From Bacteroides xylanisolvens XB1A (GTDB taxonomy: Bacteria > Bacteroidota > Bacteroidia > Bacteroidales > Bacteroidaceae), in assembly GCF_000210075.1 (NCBI RefSeq), contig NC_021017.1:5226277-5261385 (forward strand): 35,109 nt of DNA, given 5' to 3'. Numbering within the stretch: position 1 is the stretch's first letter; every line of letters begins with the position of its first letter. This document shows, one piece after another, positions 17,020 through 26,185 of this stretch. The notes under the pieces are model-generated. The model was not told where the DNA came from. It made no database searches and worked only from the letters and a program-made list of their open reading frames with translations. The position numbers and the translations under genes were made by a program.

Positions 17020-18399
17020 TTATTTCTCTCCTCTAGCCTTTTGCCTTTTAGAAATCATGGTACACAATTCATTATACAAAGCTCGGTCTTCTTCGTATAT
17101 AGAGCTTTTTAAGGAATACACCATGCAGTCACTTTGATAATAAGCTATAGGGAAAGATTTGATAATTCCATAAGAATCAAAAGCGCGTAAATAATCACGT
17201 AATCTGTCAGCCCGGTAATCTTGACTGTTCTTTTTCAATGCTCTTTCATCAAATTCCATTTCCAGAGCCATATTCTTACTTTTCGCATAGCTAATGACTC
17301 TGTCGAAATAGCTTGTATAATCAGGCTTTTGAGCGGGAAAGAAGTAATTTGGTTGTAGGAAAGCAGCATCAAATTTCATACTTTCCCATTCTCCCATACC
17401 ATCAGTGCCCCAATAAGGAATCCAATAGAATTTTAGATTTTTTGATTTTATATAGTCTGCAACTTGAGGAAGATAGTGCCGATTATCCGTTAATTGTTCT
17501 GCTACGAAATAAATGCCATCCAAAGATAAATAATTTAAATTGGCTTCATTAAACTTCTGAATAATGTAATCAACATACCATGAGCATGCGCTGACACAAT
17601 CAAGTGTTAACGAAAAGTCCATAGCTCTTCCTGATATTTCTCCCCAATCTTTCTGGTCTTTATATGCAGCAGGCATACTGATTATAAGCCTGCGCTTATA
17701 TTTAGGAGCCCCTAAACGCGTAGCCGACTTTGACAGGATAGAATTTAAGCGAGCGATAGGACCGTCTGCCGCAAAATATTTGTCAACCAATCCCTGCCAT
17801 TCGGTTTTCCGAGCTCCTAATCCGCCCAGGCCATTTTCAAAATTGCGACCCTCTCCTGTATGTGTTTCCAAAAACAAGAAAGAATCAAAAAGCCAGTTCT
17901 CTTTTCCTGCTGGGTCTGTATAAGTGACATTTGCCTGCAATTCTTCTTCTGTCCACCTGGTAGCGCGATGAGAACCACCATAATATAGTAGTGATATATC
18001 GTGTACAGGTCCATTCTGCATCACTCCGCCACCTATAGATTCCGGGAGATAGTTTCCAACAATGAGATACCGATAATCTTCACCCTTATATTCCAAATAA
18101 ATAGGAATAATTTCTGTCAAGTCAAATGTGTTAGAAGTAGAAGATGGAGATTTCATCGTAACGCCAGACGCCAATTCAAGTTCCACAGGAATAGCTGTAG
18201 GTGTGCTCCCTATTGGAAAATCAATAGATATTTTATTCATTTCGTTATCAATCCGAATGCTAGTAGGACGCAAATCCCCTCCCACTGTGACCCCGGTAAC
18301 AAAATCGGTAAAATAGTCATGTTTCACTTCCTCCTTATCATCATCTGTACAAGACAAGAATAAAGGAAATAGAGCTAATAGTAATATTATATTTTTCAT
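17020..18399 (-). CDS. DUF4855 lipoprotein with extra N-terminal Ig-like domain (copy 1)
   Basis: This 459-residue lipoprotein has Cys17 in the lipobox (PLFLSC) followed by TDDDKEE. Residues about 30-115 are a beta-rich Ig-like module (TSIRIDNEMNKISIDFP, VELELASGVTM) that copy 2 lacks. Residues about 130-450 are the DUF4855 domain: DISLLYYGGSHRATRWTEEE, LSLDGIYFVAEQ, FYWIPYWGTDGMGEWESMKFD and MEFDERALKKNSQDYRADR. The two copies keep the same blocks in the same order, so this looks like a tandem duplication followed by loss or gain of the N-terminal module. Probably a surface glycosidase-like enzyme; the activity is unknown. Confidence 0.85.
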   Translation of the reverse strand: MKNIILLLALFPLFLSCTDDDKEEVKHDYFTDFVTGVTVGGDLRPTSIRIDNEMNKISIDFPIGSTPTAIPVELELASGVTMKSPSSTSNTFDLTEIIPIYLEYKGEDYRYLIVGNYLPESIGGGVMQNGPVHDISLLYYGGSHRATRWTEEELQANVTYTDPAGKENWLFDSFLFLETHTGEGRNFENGLGGLGARKTEWQGLVDKYFAADGPIARLNSILSKSATRLGAPKYKRRLIISMPAAYKDQKDWGEISGRAMDFSLTLDCVSACSWYVDYIIQKFNEANLNYLSLDGIYFVAEQLTDNRHYLPQVADYIKSKNLKFYWIPYWGTDGMGEWESMKFDAAFLQPNYFFPAQKPDYTSYFDRVISYAKSKNMALEMEFDERALKKNSQDYRADRLRDYLRAFDSYGIIKSFPIAYYQSDCMVYSLKSSIYEEDRALYNELCTMISKRQKARGEK

Positions 18400-18459
18400 A
18401 AATAATGTGTTCTATCAATTTATTATTTTAAAAGTATACTTTTGTATAAGTAGAGATAC

Positions 18460-18954
18460 CTATTCTAATATGGGAATTAAAATCATTCTGGAAGAAGTCT
18501 CATTCACATCCACATTTCCATCAACATGCAACTTCAGTGGCAATACATACTTTTTTTCACCTCTTTGCTGATATCGTTTTATTATATCACCATCAAAAGT
18601 AATCAAGCTTTTATACGACACAGTGGAAGTCGAAAAGTCAAAATTTGTTTTGGAAATAGAATAGCATACATCAGGTATGATTTCAAAAGATGTATTTTCC
18701 TCCTCGTTGTAAACTTTTAGCGTCTCTTCGTCCACTTCTATCGAAACGTTTGCCGTTTGTTCACCAATACCCGATTTATACACTGTCACTGTATAATCGG
18801 CAAAGTCTCTATAATTTACATATACTTCCTGAACTCCGGACTGGACCAGATATACTTTATCTTTCACCATCCCATCCATTCTATTGTCTTCACAAGCTAT
18901 AAAAAATGATATACTTGTTACGACCATAATTATTTTAATGATTAAATTTTTCAT
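18460..18954 (-). CDS. DUF1735-type small surface lipoprotein
   Basis: This 164-residue lipoprotein has Cys21 in the lipobox (SFFIAC) then EDN. The remainder is beta-rich and matches the DUF1735 N-terminal domain pattern: DKVYLVQSGVQEVYV, then TANVSIEVDEETLKVYNEEENTSFEIIPDVCYSI (read in parts), ending in KYVLPLKLHV. DUF1735 modules are common in Bacteroides PULs next to SusD and in front of GH18-type proteins. No catalytic domain is present. It follows SusD by 14 bases, so co-transcription is expected. Likely an accessory glycan-binding protein; the function is inferred from position. Confidence 0.8.
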   Translation of the reverse strand: MKNLIIKIIMVVTSISFFIACEDNRMDGMVKDKVYLVQSGVQEVYVNYRDFADYTVTVYKSGIGEQTANVSIEVDEETLKVYNEEENTSFEIIPDVCYSISKTNFDFSTSTVSYKSLITFDGDIIKRYQQRGEKKYVLPLKLHVDGNVDVNETSSRMILIPILE

Positions 18955-18968
18955 AACTATATCTTGTT

Positions 18969-20843
18969 TTAGTTCCAGCCTTCATTTTGGGTAAAGTTCT
19001 TCATTTCATTCAGTTGGGTTTGGGCAATAGGGAATAAATGATGTTTTCTTTCGAAAACAATGGGTTGACAAATTTTCGAGGTACGTACCCAAGAACTTTC
19101 ATAATCAGTTGCCAGCAGATTCAAACCATAACGCAAACCGTTCGCTTCTTTATCAGCTACCATCCATGTACGTAGGTCATAATAACGCAGTCCTTCAAAA
19201 GCCAGTTCAACCATTCGTTCCTGACGAATCCATTTGCGCAGCTCTTCCTTACTGTCGACCACTGCCGGATATGCATTTTCCAGTTTACCTAATCCAGCTC
19301 TTTCGCGTATCTTGTTTATATATACTAAAGCTTCTTTGGCATCTCTGGCAGGCTTTTCATTGCATGCTTCCGCATAATTCAAATAAATTTCAGCCAAACG
19401 CAAATAACTCCACGTGAAAGAACCCCATGTGTTTTTACGAGTATCAATATTAGGATCTGTAAATTTAGTAAATACAAAACCTGTTTTTACATAATCACCG
19501 CTGCTATGGGCATAGGATGAAGTACCTCCTGTGAAGAAAGTTACAGGGGCATACTGTTCTTTAGTTCCATCCGGATGGATCCAATACATTCCATTAAAAA
19601 ATATAGATGCGTAAAAACGTCCGTCTCTTCCTTTCATGCTATTATGTACTTTAATACCTTTGTCTCTATGAGTAGGATGCAGCCAACCGTCAGTGAAACC
19701 ATTTGCTTCGTAACCTGATTTATCATCTATAATCGGGGAACCGTCTGCTTTATATCCTGTGACTGGATATCTGCCTGAAGCCATCATAGGGTATGCATCG
19801 ACCAATTTCATGGTGGGAGTATAACCACCCAAGCCCACTCCAAATACTCTTGGGGGAACAACCCGTTGATTCCATACCTCACCATCTTTATAATATCTGG
19901 CAATAATTAATTCTTCATTCCATTTCTCGGTAAATACTTCTCGATAGGAATTCATCGCTTTAAGTACAGGGTCTGTTTCCGTCTTGTTAAAATGGAGTTT
20001 GTAAACATCCAGATCAATAACCATTTTTGCAGCTTCGGCAGCTTTCGTCCACTTATTCAAATCCTCACCTTGAGGGAAGATTGGTTTACCTTCATGATTG
20101 ACCATTCCTCTGCCATATCCAATACTACCTCCCCCGTTGAATAAAGGGCGAGCGGCAAAGAGCAAAACTCGGGAACGCATACCTAATGCAGCCCCTTTGG
20201 TCATACGGCCCATCCAGGTAGTAGGATCTTGGATTGTTTTAGGTAAAATCTGTGCTGCATCATACATCTCTTTTTCGATAAAGCTTACGCACTCATCAAC
20301 CGTGTTTCTATCTATTACTTCTGATTTAATGGCTAAATCTGCTATTTGATCATACCAAAGATATATGGGACCATATTGTTTGAATAAATTGAAGTAATAA
20401 TAAGCTCTAAGAAAACGGGCCTCCGCTTTCATAACTTCCCTTTCTTCTCCCGTCAGCTCTTTGCATTCATCAATATGGGCAATAAATGTAGTCGCTTGAT
20501 TAATTGCTACATAGTATTTTGACCAAGGATTAAATTTAGGTGTCCATTCACCTCTTACTCCTGTTGTCGACTGATTGTAACTTCCACTATTGACCAATTC
20601 ATAGTCCATCTTTTCCCAAGAAAAATAAGCATCATCAGCGCAAGGGACAAAAGACTGATCGTATGCATTAATCTCTTCTGGTATATAACCGTAAAGTCCT
20701 GCCAGAAAGCGTTCTGTTGTAGGACGTTTGCTGAAAACTTCTTCTATTGTCATCTGATCATTAAAATTATGTTCTAAATAATCAGAACAAGAAAATAAAC
20801 CTAATGACAAAAAAGCAATTATGATATATCTTAGTTTCTTCAT
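18969..20843 (-). CDS. SusD/RagB-family nutrient-binding outer-membrane lipoprotein
   Basis: This 624-residue lipoprotein has Cys19 in the lipobox (GLFSC) then SDYLEHN. It shows the full SusD pattern: a helical N-terminal half with ARFLRAYYYFNLFKQYG, a ligand-binding central region, WSYLRLAEIYLNYAEACNE, INKIRERAGL and the terminal WIRQERMVELAFEGLRYYDLRTW block. It ends in LFPIAQTQLNEMKNFTQNEGWN, as SusDs do. It is the surface lid of the transporter encoded immediately upstream; only 6 bases separate the two. The glycan cannot be deduced from sequence, but the neighbouring GH89 and GH20 genes suggest N-acetylhexosamine-rich host glycans. Confidence 0.97.
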   Translation of the reverse strand: MKKLRYIIIAFLSLGLFSCSDYLEHNFNDQMTIEEVFSKRPTTERFLAGLYGYIPEEINAYDQSFVPCADDAYFSWEKMDYELVNSGSYNQSTTGVRGEWTPKFNPWSKYYVAINQATTFIAHIDECKELTGEEREVMKAEARFLRAYYYFNLFKQYGPIYLWYDQIADLAIKSEVIDRNTVDECVSFIEKEMYDAAQILPKTIQDPTTWMGRMTKGAALGMRSRVLLFAARPLFNGGGSIGYGRGMVNHEGKPIFPQGEDLNKWTKAAEAAKMVIDLDVYKLHFNKTETDPVLKAMNSYREVFTEKWNEELIIARYYKDGEVWNQRVVPPRVFGVGLGGYTPTMKLVDAYPMMASGRYPVTGYKADGSPIIDDKSGYEANGFTDGWLHPTHRDKGIKVHNSMKGRDGRFYASIFFNGMYWIHPDGTKEQYAPVTFFTGGTSSYAHSSGDYVKTGFVFTKFTDPNIDTRKNTWGSFTWSYLRLAEIYLNYAEACNEKPARDAKEALVYINKIRERAGLGKLENAYPAVVDSKEELRKWIRQERMVELAFEGLRYYDLRTWMVADKEANGLRYGLNLLATDYESSWVRTSKICQPIVFERKHHLFPIAQTQLNEMKNFTQNEGWN

Positions 20844-20849
20844 AATATA

Positions 20850-23800
20850 TTAGAAATTAAAGTTTAAACCAATATTAAATACACGCATATTAGGATATGA
20901 TGAACCTTGTGAATTATCAATTTCCGGATCCCACAATTTAAATTTGGAGAATGTCAACAGATTCGTACCTGATACATAAAACCGTACGAGAGATATTCCC
21001 ATCTTGTGGCACACTTCTTTGGGCAGCGTATAACCAATTTCTGCGCTTTTCAAACGCATAAAACTTTTGTCCACCTGATTGTGGGTTGAGGGTGCTTTAT
21101 TGTTTTCACTACCACTGATTGCCAATCTCGGATATTTGGCATTAGGACGGTCGGGTCTCCAATAATTCAACGCAACATCTTGATAAACATTCGAGAATAA
21201 CTGATTCGTATCAGACATATCGATTGTTTCACCACCTATGAATCCGGTAACATTGCCAATACCTTGAAAGAAGAATGCGACATCAAAATCTTTATAACTA
21301 ATATTGGCACCAAAACCATAGTTTATTTCCGGAATGGCCGTGCGCCCTATTGCTACATAATCATCAGTATCAACAATGCCGTCTCCATTAATATCTTTGT
21401 ATTTTAAATCTCCTACTCTCGGGTTACCAATTTGTTTAGGGCTATTTTGTATTTCTGACTCCGTTCTGAAATATCCCAATGCTATATAGCCAAACTGTTG
21501 ATTCCAGGGCTTACCTATTACATCTTTATATGGGTAGTTCGCTGAAGGTTGATCATCATACAATTTTTTATTTCTATTGTATGTGAAATTACCTCTCACT
21601 GAAATATTCCAATCTTTATTGATAGTTTTATAATATTCTAAAGAGGCATCAACACCTTTATTCTCCATCTCTCCTAAATTAAGGTATGGATTAACATTTA
21701 CACCTACTACTGACGGAACAGCACCCCGTTCAATAAAAATACCAGAGCGACGTTCATGGAAATAATCAACATTCAATTTTAATGAATTATATAGTTCCAA
21801 CTCAACACCTATATTCATTTTCTTTGCTTCTTCCCAAGAAACATAGGGGTTACCCGGATATCCCGTACCTATACCAGAAATCGGATTTCCACCTGTAGTT
21901 CCGAAAGTATAGCCATTCACATCCGCCATTTCCGAATTAAAGGCAAATCGTCTGTTTCCACCAATCTGATCATTACCTATAATACCATAAGAACCTTTAA
22001 ATTTCAGAACACTGACAATATGAGAGATTGGTTCCCAAAAAGCTTCATTACTGATCATATATCCGATAGCAGCCGACGGGAAAAAACCAAATCGTTTTTT
22101 AGGGGCAAAATTTTCTGAACCATTGTAACCAAAGTTTCCTTCAATAAAGTAACGGTCCTTATATGAATAGGTGACACGTCCTGCAATACCTTGATTCCTA
22201 TATGGTAATGACATTATGTATGAATCCGGAAAGTTATCTGTTTTTTCTCTCATGTTGAATAAGAATAATCCCCCCACACGATGTGCGTTAGCAAAAAGAT
22301 TTTCGTATGTTAGTGAAGCTTCCAGATAGGTTGTCCGATTTCCTTTATTATCTTTATATAACACCAAGTAATCATTCCCATCATTATTTTTCGTATACAT
22401 CAGGTTTCCATCCTCATTACGTCCGGTAGCATAGTAAGTAGATGGATTTTTGGACCGATTCAGATGAGCATAATTATATGCATCCCATGAAAACTTTATA
22501 TTGGCTTTTAACCCTTTAATCCACGGACTGAAGTCTTGTGTCAATCCAATCAAAGATTGAGCATTATTCGTGAATAATTCATTGTATCCATTGAGATTCA
22601 ACAAATTATATGGATTATCGCCAATAGTAGGACGCGCCACAGTCCCATCACTATACTTTTTGGGGATAGCAATAGGTATTGTTTTAAACGTGTATATCCA
22701 TAAGCTAGCATTATTATTAGGCTGCTTCTTCACATCGTATTGATTGGACAGATTGATGTTCAATACCGTATTTTTGAACAAATTGATATCCAAATTTGAC
22801 CTGAAGTTAAATCTGGACCAACTGGAGGCAGGATTATATCCTAACCCCTTATCCGGTCTAAATACTCCATTTTCTTTATAATAAGAACCAGCTACATAAT
22901 ATTTTACCTTTTCTGACCCGCCAGTTACATTTATGTTCACACGTTCACTGGTTGTCGAATTTTTATATATTTCATCCATCCAATTAATATTAGGATACAG
23001 ATCGGGATCTGAACCATTCAAATACTTAGCCATGGCTTCTGGTGAGTAGAATTCTTCTCCATTCTTATTATCAGCGTATGCAAAATTATACATCTCCATG
23101 AACTCTTGCGCATTGGCCATTTTCGGCATCTTAGTGGGTTGCAGTATTGAAAATTCTGCTCGTGCGCTGATTACAGGTTTGCTTCCTTCTTTTCCTTTAC
23201 GAGTAGTAATCAATACAACGCCATTAGCACCTCGCACGCCATAAATAGCCGTGGCTGTAGCATCTTTTAGAATAGAAAAGGTCTCGATATCTTCCGGATC
23301 AACCAGGTTTAAATCTCTTTCAATGCCATCCACAAGAACTAACGGACGATTATTAGCACCAAATGTACTAACGCCTCTAATCCAGAAGTCAGACCCTTCA
23401 CCCGGTTCACCACTGCGCTGCACGGCAACAACACCAGCCATTTGTCCTGCTAAGACATTACTTAATTTGTTGACGGAGCGATTGATCTTACCAACCGGAA
23501 GTCCTGTAATGGCACCTATCACACTGGCTTTCCTTTGGGTACCATAACCAACTACCGTAACCTCCTTTAATTCAGACGTCAAAGGTTCCATTTTGATTGG
23601 AATATCCTTACGCCCATTTACTAGAACTACATTTTTCTGATAGCCGATGTACGAGAATTCCAGTTTTTCATCCGGCGCAACCTCGATTGAGTAATTTCCA
23701 TCTATATCAGTAATTACACCCTTTGTTGATTTCACTGCTAAAATAGAAACTCCGGGAAGGGGTTGATTAAATTCGTCTAATACACGCCCCTGAACTCTAA

Positions 23801-23957
23801 TGGTACTCTTTTGTTGCGTTTCATCAGGTGTTTCCATGGCCATCACTTGCAATGCAGGCAACAACGACAGAAAAATAATGAGTAAAACCGCTTTTGTGGA
23901 AAGATGCTTTATATCATTAAAGACTTTCCTTTTTCGATTGTCGATACATGTTCTCAT
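20850..23957 (-). CDS. SusC/RagA-family TonB-linked outer-membrane transporter
   Basis: This 1035-residue protein starts with a long signal region (hydrophobic run ALQVMAM near 35-42). Residues about 53-130 are the carboxypeptidase-regulatory-like domain (VQGRVLDEFNQPLPGVSI, TDIDGNYSI). The plug follows with VTVVGYGTQRKASVIGAI, LAGQMAGV, IRGVSTFG, LVLVDGIERDL and the ATAIYGVRGANGVVLITT block. The beta-barrel ends in a C-terminal aromatic strand (FNIGLNFNF). There is no N-terminal STN domain, so the transporter is not wired directly to an anti-sigma factor through STN signalling. It imports the glycan across the outer membrane using TonB. It lies 44 bases after the GH89 gene, an unusual order in which enzymes precede SusC. 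Confidence 0.97.
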   Translation of the reverse strand: MRTCIDNRKRKVFNDIKHLSTKAVLLIIFLSLLPALQVMAMETPDETQQKSTIRVQGRVLDEFNQPLPGVSILAVKSTKGVITDIDGNYSIEVAPDEKLEFSYIGYQKNVVLVNGRKDIPIKMEPLTSELKEVTVVGYGTQRKASVIGAITGLPVGKINRSVNKLSNVLAGQMAGVVAVQRSGEPGEGSDFWIRGVSTFGANNRPLVLVDGIERDLNLVDPEDIETFSILKDATATAIYGVRGANGVVLITTRKGKEGSKPVISARAEFSILQPTKMPKMANAQEFMEMYNFAYADNKNGEEFYSPEAMAKYLNGSDPDLYPNINWMDEIYKNSTTSERVNINVTGGSEKVKYYVAGSYYKENGVFRPDKGLGYNPASSWSRFNFRSNLDINLFKNTVLNINLSNQYDVKKQPNNNASLWIYTFKTIPIAIPKKYSDGTVARPTIGDNPYNLLNLNGYNELFTNNAQSLIGLTQDFSPWIKGLKANIKFSWDAYNYAHLNRSKNPSTYYATGRNEDGNLMYTKNNDGNDYLVLYKDNKGNRTTYLEASLTYENLFANAHRVGGLFLFNMREKTDNFPDSYIMSLPYRNQGIAGRVTYSYKDRYFIEGNFGYNGSENFAPKKRFGFFPSAAIGYMISNEAFWEPISHIVSVLKFKGSYGIIGNDQIGGNRRFAFNSEMADVNGYTFGTTGGNPISGIGTGYPGNPYVSWEEAKKMNIGVELELYNSLKLNVDYFHERRSGIFIERGAVPSVVGVNVNPYLNLGEMENKGVDASLEYYKTINKDWNISVRGNFTYNRNKKLYDDQPSANYPYKDVIGKPWNQQFGYIALGYFRTESEIQNSPKQIGNPRVGDLKYKDINGDGIVDTDDYVAIGRTAIPEINYGFGANISYKDFDVAFFFQGIGNVTGFIGGETIDMSDTNQLFSNVYQDVALNYWRPDRPNAKYPRLAISGSENNKAPSTHNQVDKSFMRLKSAEIGYTLPKEVCHKMGISLVRFYVSGTNLLTFSKFKLWDPEIDNSQGSSYPNMRVFNIGLNFNF

Positions 23958-24001
23958 ATTATTACATTTATAAAAAAATTATTAGATATATTACTTCCAT
24001 T

Positions 24002-26185
24002 TCATTTATCAAAATAGGGGTTATACTTTATGTATAGCAAATTGGCAATTCTTATAGGATCCTCTCCTGAAGATTCAGAGTATACATTTGTTTGCAATGT
24101 CCACTGGTATTCGAATTCTGTGATTAAATTATAGAAAGATTTTTCGTCTATTTCTTTTCCATGCGACATCTCATCAATAGCATATTGGGTGAAAAGTTCC
24201 CATCGTTTCCGATAATAAGAATCAGTAAGCCCTCCCCATCCTCTATTCGCATAATCATTTAATTGAGTAGCCTTCTGTCCCCAAGTGGTCAATATACAAC
24301 GTGCATTTTGTTCATAATATTCTTTCTCTTTGAGATTCTTACCCCAATCGCGAGCATCTTTTATCCATTTGCCTATAGAAAAACTGGACTCACAAGACAA
24401 TAATCTATCGACATCTGTAAAAAGCGTGTTCATCTTTTCTGCCCACTCTTTCATGCCTTCTATATTTTTCTGTCGATAACAAGCTGTAAATGAATCCCGA
24501 AAATCAGAGAATAGATTTCCTAAGACCTGTCTTCCTATGTTTATTACGTCAAATTTATATCCGGATGAATCCACATTTTTTGCTTCCAGGAATTTTCCCC
24601 AAATATGCCATAGTTCCTTGTTATCGTAATAGATATCAGGGTGTGTATTCCAACTGTCAGTTCCTTCAAGCATGGGACGGGCGTTCATCAACACTGCTTG
24701 TCCTGCAGTGGCGTGATGGATATATATTTTTTTATATAATTGCTGCCAAGCATCTATAATATGGCTACTTTTACTTCCTCCCCGGCATAATGCCCAATTT
24801 TTCATCCAGTCTGCATTAGTGATGGTATGACTCCAGGCCTTCTCTAATACAAATTCATACATGAATGGATTTACATCCAGCCCTTCTAAAGTAGCTCCCA
24901 CTCCGGATATATTTTTTCCTCCTTCAACAAACAGCCGATTCAGCTTAGCACTAACATCATCCACGTGACCTGCCAACATCGAATTTCCACCAAAATTGCC
25001 CAAGTAACACCAAATGTATGGCTTTCCATAATATTGCTGTGTCTCTCTCCAAATCTCAACGCTATCGCAATAGTAATCCAGTAAAATTAGTTTATCATCC
25101 GGCACTGAATTTAAAAAAGCCTTAATACGAGGTTGACTCCATTTGTCTTTGCTATGATAAAACATCCACGTCATCTGTATCCAATGTGCCAAACTATCTA
25201 CCTGCTCAATCGAATGGAATATTTTATCTGATACAGTACGTAAGAAGTCCTCATCCCAATTAGGAGAATCGACTTCATTAAAAGGGTCAATGCCATATAT
25301 ATGGTCTGTTCCATAAAGTTTAGTCTGTTTCTCCAGATATCTTTTTTGGATTTTACCGAATAAAGGATCCATCGGATCAATAAAATGACTCCGATATTTT
25401 TCATCATAACCTCCCCATTGGCTCATTTGAGTAATTGCGGCATCCGGATATAACCTTTTGAGCTCTGCGGGAACATGGCCGGAGAAAGCCGGCAACACTG
25501 GTGTCATGCCTAAAAGTCTTTCCCGATCAACAATCTGTTTCTGCAACTTTCTTTGATTCTTCAGCCAGGATAAGGGTAATGGACTTTGCCAATAGTCAAC
25601 ATTTGACATCCTATGCCACGGCAGATGTGCAGGTCCTGTAAAATATGACCGGATTTCTTGATCTTTTAAGCCCATTTCTTTCCATACATCATACCATATA
25701 GCTTCTTGCCCGGTGATAGCAAGCGGTGTGTTCACTCCATTTAATGCCATCCAATCAATTAAGCGTTCCCAGTCCTTCCATTTCCAATAAGGCATTGAAT
25801 ATCCAAATGTGCAATAGTTCAGAAAAAATCTTGTTTTGCACTTTGCGAAAATGGTTATTTTATCTAACAAAACAGGTAGTTGCCGCGGCATTTCTATTTT
25901 ATCGGTAGCATACCAAGACACATGTGTATGGCAATAATATTTCAGATAATGATTTAACCCTGTTGCCAATGAATTATTGTTATTCCCCGAGATTTTAATT
26001 TTATCATTGATAGATTCGATAGTAAAGAAATCATTCTCTAAGGAATCAGGCGCTAATTCAAAAGTAAAATTGCCTGAATGTTCGGGAAACAACCTATTGC
26101 ACATATCTTTCATAGCCCTATTTTCAGCAAAAACAGGACTGCACCCAAATGATATTATCAGTAGTAATAGAATGTATCGCATCAT
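24002..26185 (-). CDS. GH89 alpha-N-acetylglucosaminidase
   Basis: This 727-residue secreted protein has a signal peptide (residues 1-20, VFA-EN cut site). The NAGLU/GH89 layout is complete: an N-terminal alpha/beta domain (about 25-105), a TIM barrel (about 115-450) and an all-helical C-terminal domain (about 460-720). Key blocks are RFFLNYCTFGYSMPYWKWKDWER, GVNTPLAITGQEAIWY, YGIDPFNEVDSPN (E304, acid/base candidate) and GVGATLEGLDVNPFMYE (E434, nucleophile candidate). It removes terminal alpha-linked GlcNAc, as found on heparan ends and on gastric-type mucin O-glycans. Its ATG overlaps the stop of the upstream gene (ATGA), indicating translational coupling. Confidence 0.95.
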   Translation of the reverse strand: MMRYILLLLIISFGCSPVFAENRAMKDMCNRLFPEHSGNFTFELAPDSLENDFFTIESINDKIKISGNNNNSLATGLNHYLKYYCHTHVSWYATDKIEMPRQLPVLLDKITIFAKCKTRFFLNYCTFGYSMPYWKWKDWERLIDWMALNGVNTPLAITGQEAIWYDVWKEMGLKDQEIRSYFTGPAHLPWHRMSNVDYWQSPLPLSWLKNQRKLQKQIVDRERLLGMTPVLPAFSGHVPAELKRLYPDAAITQMSQWGGYDEKYRSHFIDPMDPLFGKIQKRYLEKQTKLYGTDHIYGIDPFNEVDSPNWDEDFLRTVSDKIFHSIEQVDSLAHWIQMTWMFYHSKDKWSQPRIKAFLNSVPDDKLILLDYYCDSVEIWRETQQYYGKPYIWCYLGNFGGNSMLAGHVDDVSAKLNRLFVEGGKNISGVGATLEGLDVNPFMYEFVLEKAWSHTITNADWMKNWALCRGGSKSSHIIDAWQQLYKKIYIHHATAGQAVLMNARPMLEGTDSWNTHPDIYYDNKELWHIWGKFLEAKNVDSSGYKFDVINIGRQVLGNLFSDFRDSFTACYRQKNIEGMKEWAEKMNTLFTDVDRLLSCESSFSIGKWIKDARDWGKNLKEKEYYEQNARCILTTWGQKATQLNDYANRGWGGLTDSYYRKRWELFTQYAIDEMSHGKEIDEKSFYNLITEFEYQWTLQTNVYSESSGEDPIRIANLLYIKYNPYFDK

